From: Ophiura sarsii
Lineage: Eukaryota > Echinodermata > Ophiuroidea > Amphilepidida > Ophiuridae
Direction of reading: 5' to 3'
Length of the DNA stretch: 64,000 bases
Assembly: GCA_035610835.1 (NCBI GenBank)
Contig: CM069456.1
Location: 29,409,677-29,473,676, forward strand
How positions within the stretch are numbered: the first letter of the stretch is position 1; each line of letters opens with the position of its first letter. Shown piece by piece: positions 58,698 to 64,000 of the stretch. The notes beneath the pieces are model-generated. The model worked only from the letters and a program-made list of their open reading frames with translations, had not been told where the DNA came from and did not search any database. The position numbers were made by a program, and so were the translations under genes.

Positions 58698-60834
58698 TGC
58701 ATCGGTCTATATCCACGATTATCAATGTATAAAATATTCGTAAATAACCTTACAATATATTAAGTCAATCCGTAATTAATTAGTCAATGTTTGGTATGAA
58801 ATACTTAGCAGTGTGGCAGGAGAAATAGTCCCCTGTAATGATAGTCCGTAGACTTTTATTCATAGGATTAGGCAACAACAAAAAAGAGTTGACTTGCCCT
58901 TTCCGACCGACCCGAATTTTCGGAAATCTAGGGTCGCTATTTTTTTATTTTTTTATTTTTTTCAAAAAAAGAAAAGAAAAATGGTTGAAAAAGAAAAGAA
59001 AAAAAGATTGAAAGAAGCACATAACAATAAAGAAAGATGAAAACGTGTTTTTGAGTAGTATCTGCTTGTTTAAAAATCAACACAAACAAATCAAATAAAA
59101 AATAAAAATAAAAAAAAATCTTTAAAACGTGTTTTTGTGCAGTCAACTTTTTTGGGGGGCCTTAGTAGACGATGTGCAAACTAGGAACTATAGGAATGTT
59201 AGTCCTCCAAGCTTAAGTAAGTTAGAGGTGGACTATCAGTCGTAAGAATTAGTATCCAAGTCCGAGGTGGACCATTTATAGAAATTATTAATGTCACATT
59301 TCAAAATTAGGTTAGTATGTTGCTAATACATCAGACACACGATTTAGTTTGCAACCATCCTAATAAAGTAACAATATAGTTTGAAGATTTTTAGTTCGGT
59401 GAGTTAGGGGACTCTTGAAAATGCTCCTTAACTTGTATCATGTTCAAATTCCTTAATGATATTTGAAAATGAGACTTTCTATGGTATCAACCGAATTTAA
59501 TTACATAGCACAACAAATAAGATTATATTGTCATTCGAAAAACATATATAGACAGGTTCAAGAAGCCATAATTACACCCCGGCTAGTATTTTGCGAGTTG
59601 CTATATCTGTTATTTGTAACAGAATATAGTATAATTGGTAGAATTGTTATACCTAATTGTCACGATATCTTGTATTCTTCGGATATTACAAATTGTTATT
59701 TAATTGTTATTGTTATTTACTAAATGGACACATGATGTGTCCATTTCATATATTGGGGCCACATGGCCTAATTTGTCATAGTTGTGTCTAGTTGACTTTT
59801 AATCAATCTTTACATGGAACAACTGATAGTTTCTGATATATTTAAATTGCCTATGAAGCCGGACGGGCGTGAGTAGTGTGGGGTAAGTCCGCCCTGTTGG
59901 TTATTTTCCTTACTCCTGCACTTACTAAAAGGTCTAGAGTGCTGAAACTATAGCTAAGAAACGTAGCTTTCATTTGGAAGTAAGATAGTTTTCTAACTTG
60001 TAAAATGAGTCCGCTAGGCAAGTCTGAAACTTAGATGGCGGACTCGCCCCGCTCTCCCCTACAACTCATAATATAGTTCATTCCAGTGTAGAACGTGTTA
60101 ATAATTGTATTGATCAAACAAAAATATAATTATACAATCCGTAAAATATCTTGAGGTATCACATTTTTGCAAATAATAATATAACATCAACAATATTTTG
60201 CATTATTATAACAATTTGTTGGGCTCATATTTGTTACATCTATGAGCCGAACAAATTGTTATAAAAATGCAAAATTATGGGTAACATCTCTTATCTTTTT
60301 GTAATTAGCAAAGAACCATTAGAAGTAAGTTACTTTATTATCATAAGGTGCGCATAAAGGAAGCACATGTTTAGCTTCTTGCCCATATATAGTTAGTCAC
60401 ATTGTGCACATCTGATTTGAATACAGAATCTAGTTATTAAAACAGTTGCAGAATGACCTGATATCTTTATTCTAAGACCACAACCTCTGTTACTGTTTTT
60501 TGGTTTGCATTTCTGTCATCCACAGTTTACTCAAACTATCTCATCATGTGATAGCAATTTGACGTTTCTTAAGTTAATGATCGTTGGTTGGTTGCATATA
60601 CATATGATATAATGAATTAATATCCCAGTGTATTGTTTAAGCAGCTTTTCGATGTAATAACCAATCACCCACCTTGAAAATATACGTTCCTTGTTGTAAT
60701 TGAGCAACACTTCTATTGTTTTTAAAGTCTTGACGTAAATGTAGCTGTGTGACGACGAACTTCATCTATTGACGATATATATATAATCAACGGAAATGTA
60801 TTATAAGTCACACATGATAATATACGAGGGTCAT
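58698..60834. other. Spacer after receptor gene 4, first part
   Basis: AT-rich. Near 58880-59155 AAAAAAGAGTTGACT and GTCAACTTTTTTGG form an inverted pair around A/T homopolymers, perhaps a small element. From about 60560 it matches the gene 2-3 spacer. Confidence 0.55.
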
Positions 60835-61880
60835 TCAATAAGTTTTACCTCCTCCCTCATAACATTGCTAATATGAATGTCAGCCTCATGACATTTGTCA
60901 TAATTATAGCTCTGAATCATAGCTACACACTTATAGTAAATTATAATTGATATCTATTTTACTTTTGATATGATGTGGTAAAAGCTAGAGATCGATTTTG
61001 CACAACGGAAACGGTAAATTACCTTAAACATGAATGCATGTTTCTCGGACGGGGGGTGTTTCCGTATTATATGGTTAGATATAAGAGCATGATTGTAATA
61101 CTGAAAATGAAAAACAATGAATGATAGCTGATACAATTATACTATTATCATGTATGAATAAGATTGTAAGTAATATTAACTCTTGTAGGCTTGCAAATAG
61201 TGTAATATCAGCTGAAATGTATTGCTATGCCTTTGGCATACTGGAATACTGATAATCAGTCTAATTTTCGTTGTTACAACTCAAGCCACAGTGATGCCTC
61301 GTATGTTAAATCTTTAACATAATAGTCATTTATTAGTTTGCATTATGTGCAACTTTCAGAACAGTCATTCAGGTAGTCAATGATAGTCAATTATCTGACT
61401 TGTAATCCCTATATTTTGTCCGGTATATTAACATTCACTTGGTTCTTTTTAAAGTTAAATATGCTTTTTGCAGGGTGCTTTAGGGGAGAGGTAAACTTTT
61501 GGTTGTCCTGATCTGGTCCTGGTTAATCAGAGGGCGTAATTTTTCCAAAGAAATAAGTTACCTTCAGTGTTTATGGTCTGTTAAAGATATATCTGACATT
61601 TAGAATGGTCATTATTGACCGATAGGTATGTTTTGCCTCTTTCAATAGGCCAAATGAATAGCACTTCGGCGATATTTTGCTGTTTTTTCATCCGTTTCCG
61701 TCACACTAAATGTAAGTTTGGTTTTCACAGCATCTCCAGAAAAGTACAACCAGTACTCAAATTATTTACAATGAATTTGTTGCTGAGACTCCATGCTACA
61801 ATCGTGTGATATTTCATTAGACTGGCTTATATAATAATAAAGTTATGAGATAGAATGAGGAACTTATTAAATGACCCTCG
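60835..61880. mobile_element. mariner-type element, 1.05 kb, no intact transposase
   Basis: Terminal inverted repeats CGAGGGTCATTCAATAAGTT and AACTTATTAAATGACCCTCG (19 of 20 match) are flanked by TA at 60833-60834 and 61881-61882. The start CGAGGGT is typical of mariner ends. The homologous spacer near 50730-50760 lacks the element and reads straight from CATGATAAT to ACATAATTTGATG, giving a paralogous empty site. No transposase-length frame is present. Confidence 0.85.
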
Positions 61881-61882
61881 TA

Positions 61883-62817
61883 TAAACATAATTTGATGTG
61901 ATTTAGTGATTGTATTTATTTCAACATTGAAAACTTTAACACGAATATTAAATACGTATGTTCAACCTATTCTTGATTAGTAGTAGTAGGTTGTATTAAT
62001 GTATTTCCCAATCAGGTTTTACATCATATCAGAGTGTAAGTGCATACGTGCTGGTAAAAAAATATAAAATACGTATATAAATGTGCAAACAACACATTCG
62101 TTTTTTACTTTGAATATTCGACGTGTAGCAAATGTCCTCAGAAGAGATCCTTCGCAACATCGTTGGTTCTTTTCTATAAAGAGGAAGTGTTTTCCAACAA
62201 GTCGAAAATTGAAGTAAATAATGGAATGCGCTGTATTTATCGTTCATAACATAATAAGTAATAAGTTTAGCAACTTAAAAAATAACATTCGATTAATTAA
62301 TACCACGACATTTATATATTTGTGTGTTACATTTTTTTTCTGACAGAATTTAAGTTTACAGTTTATTTGCCTTTACGTGTTCGTTCATTACCATGTTTTG
62401 TTTTCGAATACGAAATAACGATGTTCCTTTTATCATCCATGTATCATGTGTTCAATGTTCTCAACAATAATATACACAATTATATATGCTGTACATGTAA
62501 TATGCTGTCCATTTAATATAATGTTGCATCATTATTGCAGTGATCTGAAATTTGGAAAACTGTACACTGCGTATTCAAAGACTCTATTGACCTTTTAATT
62601 ACGAAACGCTCGCAACGGGCGTTATAACTACGTGTTATTATAATTTTTAAATAAGTAAAGCAAATAATATAAAGATAAATAACTCTAAATATTCTGTGAT
62701 GTTCTTTGCTATAAATGTTTACGTATGTATAATAACTGTCATTGTCTGAGACCAAATTGTGGTGATTTTTTTCAGATTACTAAATAAATTGGTAATTGGT
62801 ATTATGTGATTATATTT
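61883..62817. other. Spacer after the mariner element, before the receptor relic
   Basis: Up to about 62480 it continues the match with the gene 2-3 spacer (ACATAATTTGATGTG, ATTAATTAATACCACGA, GTGTTCGTTCATTA). The upstream promoter block expected before a fifth gene is not visible. Confidence 0.6.
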
Positions 62818-62994
62818 ATGAGTATAAGCGAACCAGTGTATGTGTCACTGGAAAGGCGTCGTGATAACGAAAGAAATGCCATGTAGTATGTACATGACAC
62901 TTGAAGATCCAAACAATCCGGGGAGTAAAGTTCTCATGCCAAATTATGTATTTTTTATGAATTGTACAGATCATTGACTGTCAAAAGAGTTTAA
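62818..62994 (+). pseudogene. Receptor relic 5: cytoplasmic tail only
   Basis: Only the tail exon sequence survives: SEPVYVSLERRRDNERN, then a small insertion creating a stop (ATGTAG) before YMTLEDPNNPGSKVLMP in a shifted frame, then decay and a remnant of the final LTVKRV. An ATG at 62818 sits by chance just before it. Signal peptide, Ig domains and transmembrane helix are gone. It confirms loss of copies in the array. Confidence 0.9.
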
Positions 62995-64000
62995 ACCGTA
63001 ATGAAGTTGTAGCGTATCATTACAACTATGAACATCGATGTATTGTCATGTAAACTGCTTATCCACAAAAAATAGCCTGTGGAAGTAAATGTAATAAATA
63101 TAAGAGGACCTGACGTTTCGATTCTAATAAAATCGTTATCGACGGTAAAATTACAGAAAACATATATGGGCCATTCCACAAAAATGGGACCACTTCAGCT
63201 TTGGAAAATTATGAAAATAAATTGTTTCAAATCTGCTTACTTTGATTGTTTTTGATGACCCAATATGCTAAAGTTACTAGAACAATAATGTTTGCGAACA
63301 CCACTGCTCACATTTTTACGCACGAAACCATGTAATTCAGGTGTTTTATATGGGTTTTTTCACTCGGTGAACGGCGTTATCTAGTGTCATATTGCATTGT
63401 CAGTCATTGCATCCCTAACTAAGTCCGAATATGATATTCAAATTATTGCTTTTTTGTCGTTGAGAGGTCTCCCCATAACAATATTTGACAAGCTATGCGA
63501 CAGAAGAATGAATTTCATTTTTTAGCCTCAACAAATCTCTTGCTATGAATCAACGCTTTTGACAACTATGTGCTTTCAATTTTGTACCTTTTTCCAAAAC
63601 TTGTTTTGTCAATTTTACTCTAGTAGAAGAATATTCCCTTCTGTAATGTATCAATTGTCAAATTTTCTTTAAGCCCAACATTGAAATTGTATGTCATTAT
63701 ATAAAGATAACTTTATATGCTATTTTTAATGGTATTATTCTTGGATAACGCCGTTCACGTGTATGCCAGTTATGGGATTGAAACAAAGATAAAACAATTG
63801 AAACTGACATAAATCATGTAGCTGTTGGAGAAACTTTATTTGTTATATCAATTTTAATACGAAAAAATGATTTAAACCATACATTTGGGCTGAATTTCCC
63901 AATATTGACCGTCAAACAGTGGTCAATTATTTAATTTTCACTTTAAATGTTTTATATAGCTTGCATTTTCGTTTAAAAGGGGTATGTACCATTACATTAA
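62995..64000. other. No gene; possible start of another TIR element
   Basis: GTGAACGGCGTTATC (about 63367) and GATAACGCCGTTCAC (about 63745) form a 15-bp inverted pair. GGGCCATTCCACAAAAATGG near 63169 looks like a TIR end whose partner may lie beyond the window. Confidence 0.45.

Overview
This is animal (metazoan) nuclear DNA, most likely from a marine invertebrate deuterostome such as an echinoderm; the exact taxon is an inference. It is AT-rich, broken by long C or G runs, full of transposable elements (CR1-like, RTE-like, L1/Tx1-like and R2/NeSL-like non-LTR elements; hAT, mariner, PIF/Harbinger-like, Mutator-like and TTAA-type DNA elements). There is no sign of bacterial gene organisation.

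Layout. 1-43 kb is almost entirely mobile and repeated DNA, much of it nested. Many elements can be delimited to the base by their target-site duplications (TSDs): a 3.4-kb Mutator-like element (47-3420), a CR1-like LINE interrupted by an RTE fragment (6.1-8.5 kb), a 3.7-kb palindromic satellite (10.4-14.1 kb), a 3.3-kb foldback element in a TTAA site (19.7-23.0 kb), an R2/NeSL-like element carrying a hAT insertion (25.6-27.8 kb), a 1.6-kb TIR element (33.0-34.6 kb), and a hAT element carrying an acidic ORF (39.0-39.9 kb). A tentative three-exon host gene lies at 36.3-37.6 kb.

43-63 kb is the biological core: four tandem, same-strand, uninterrupted genes of about 390 codons (starting near 43.7, 47.87, 53.26 and 57.49 kb) plus a fifth decayed copy at 62.8 kb. 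Each encodes a type I membrane receptor: signal peptide, two Ig-like domains, one transmembrane helix, and a nearly invariant tail with three YxxL tyrosine motifs. One motif fits the ITIM consensus, and the first pair has ITAM-like spacing. Each intact gene has a shared upstream block of about 450 bp; three have a TATA-like box and a close AATAAA. Spacer similarity (1-2 with 3-4, and 2-3 with 4-5) points to duplication of a two-gene unit. Gene 1 has lost the usual start codon and TATA box, and copy 5 is a tail-only relic, so the cluster shows birth-and-death evolution typical of innate immune receptors. The immune role is inferred from architecture only; no ligand or partner can be read from the sequence.
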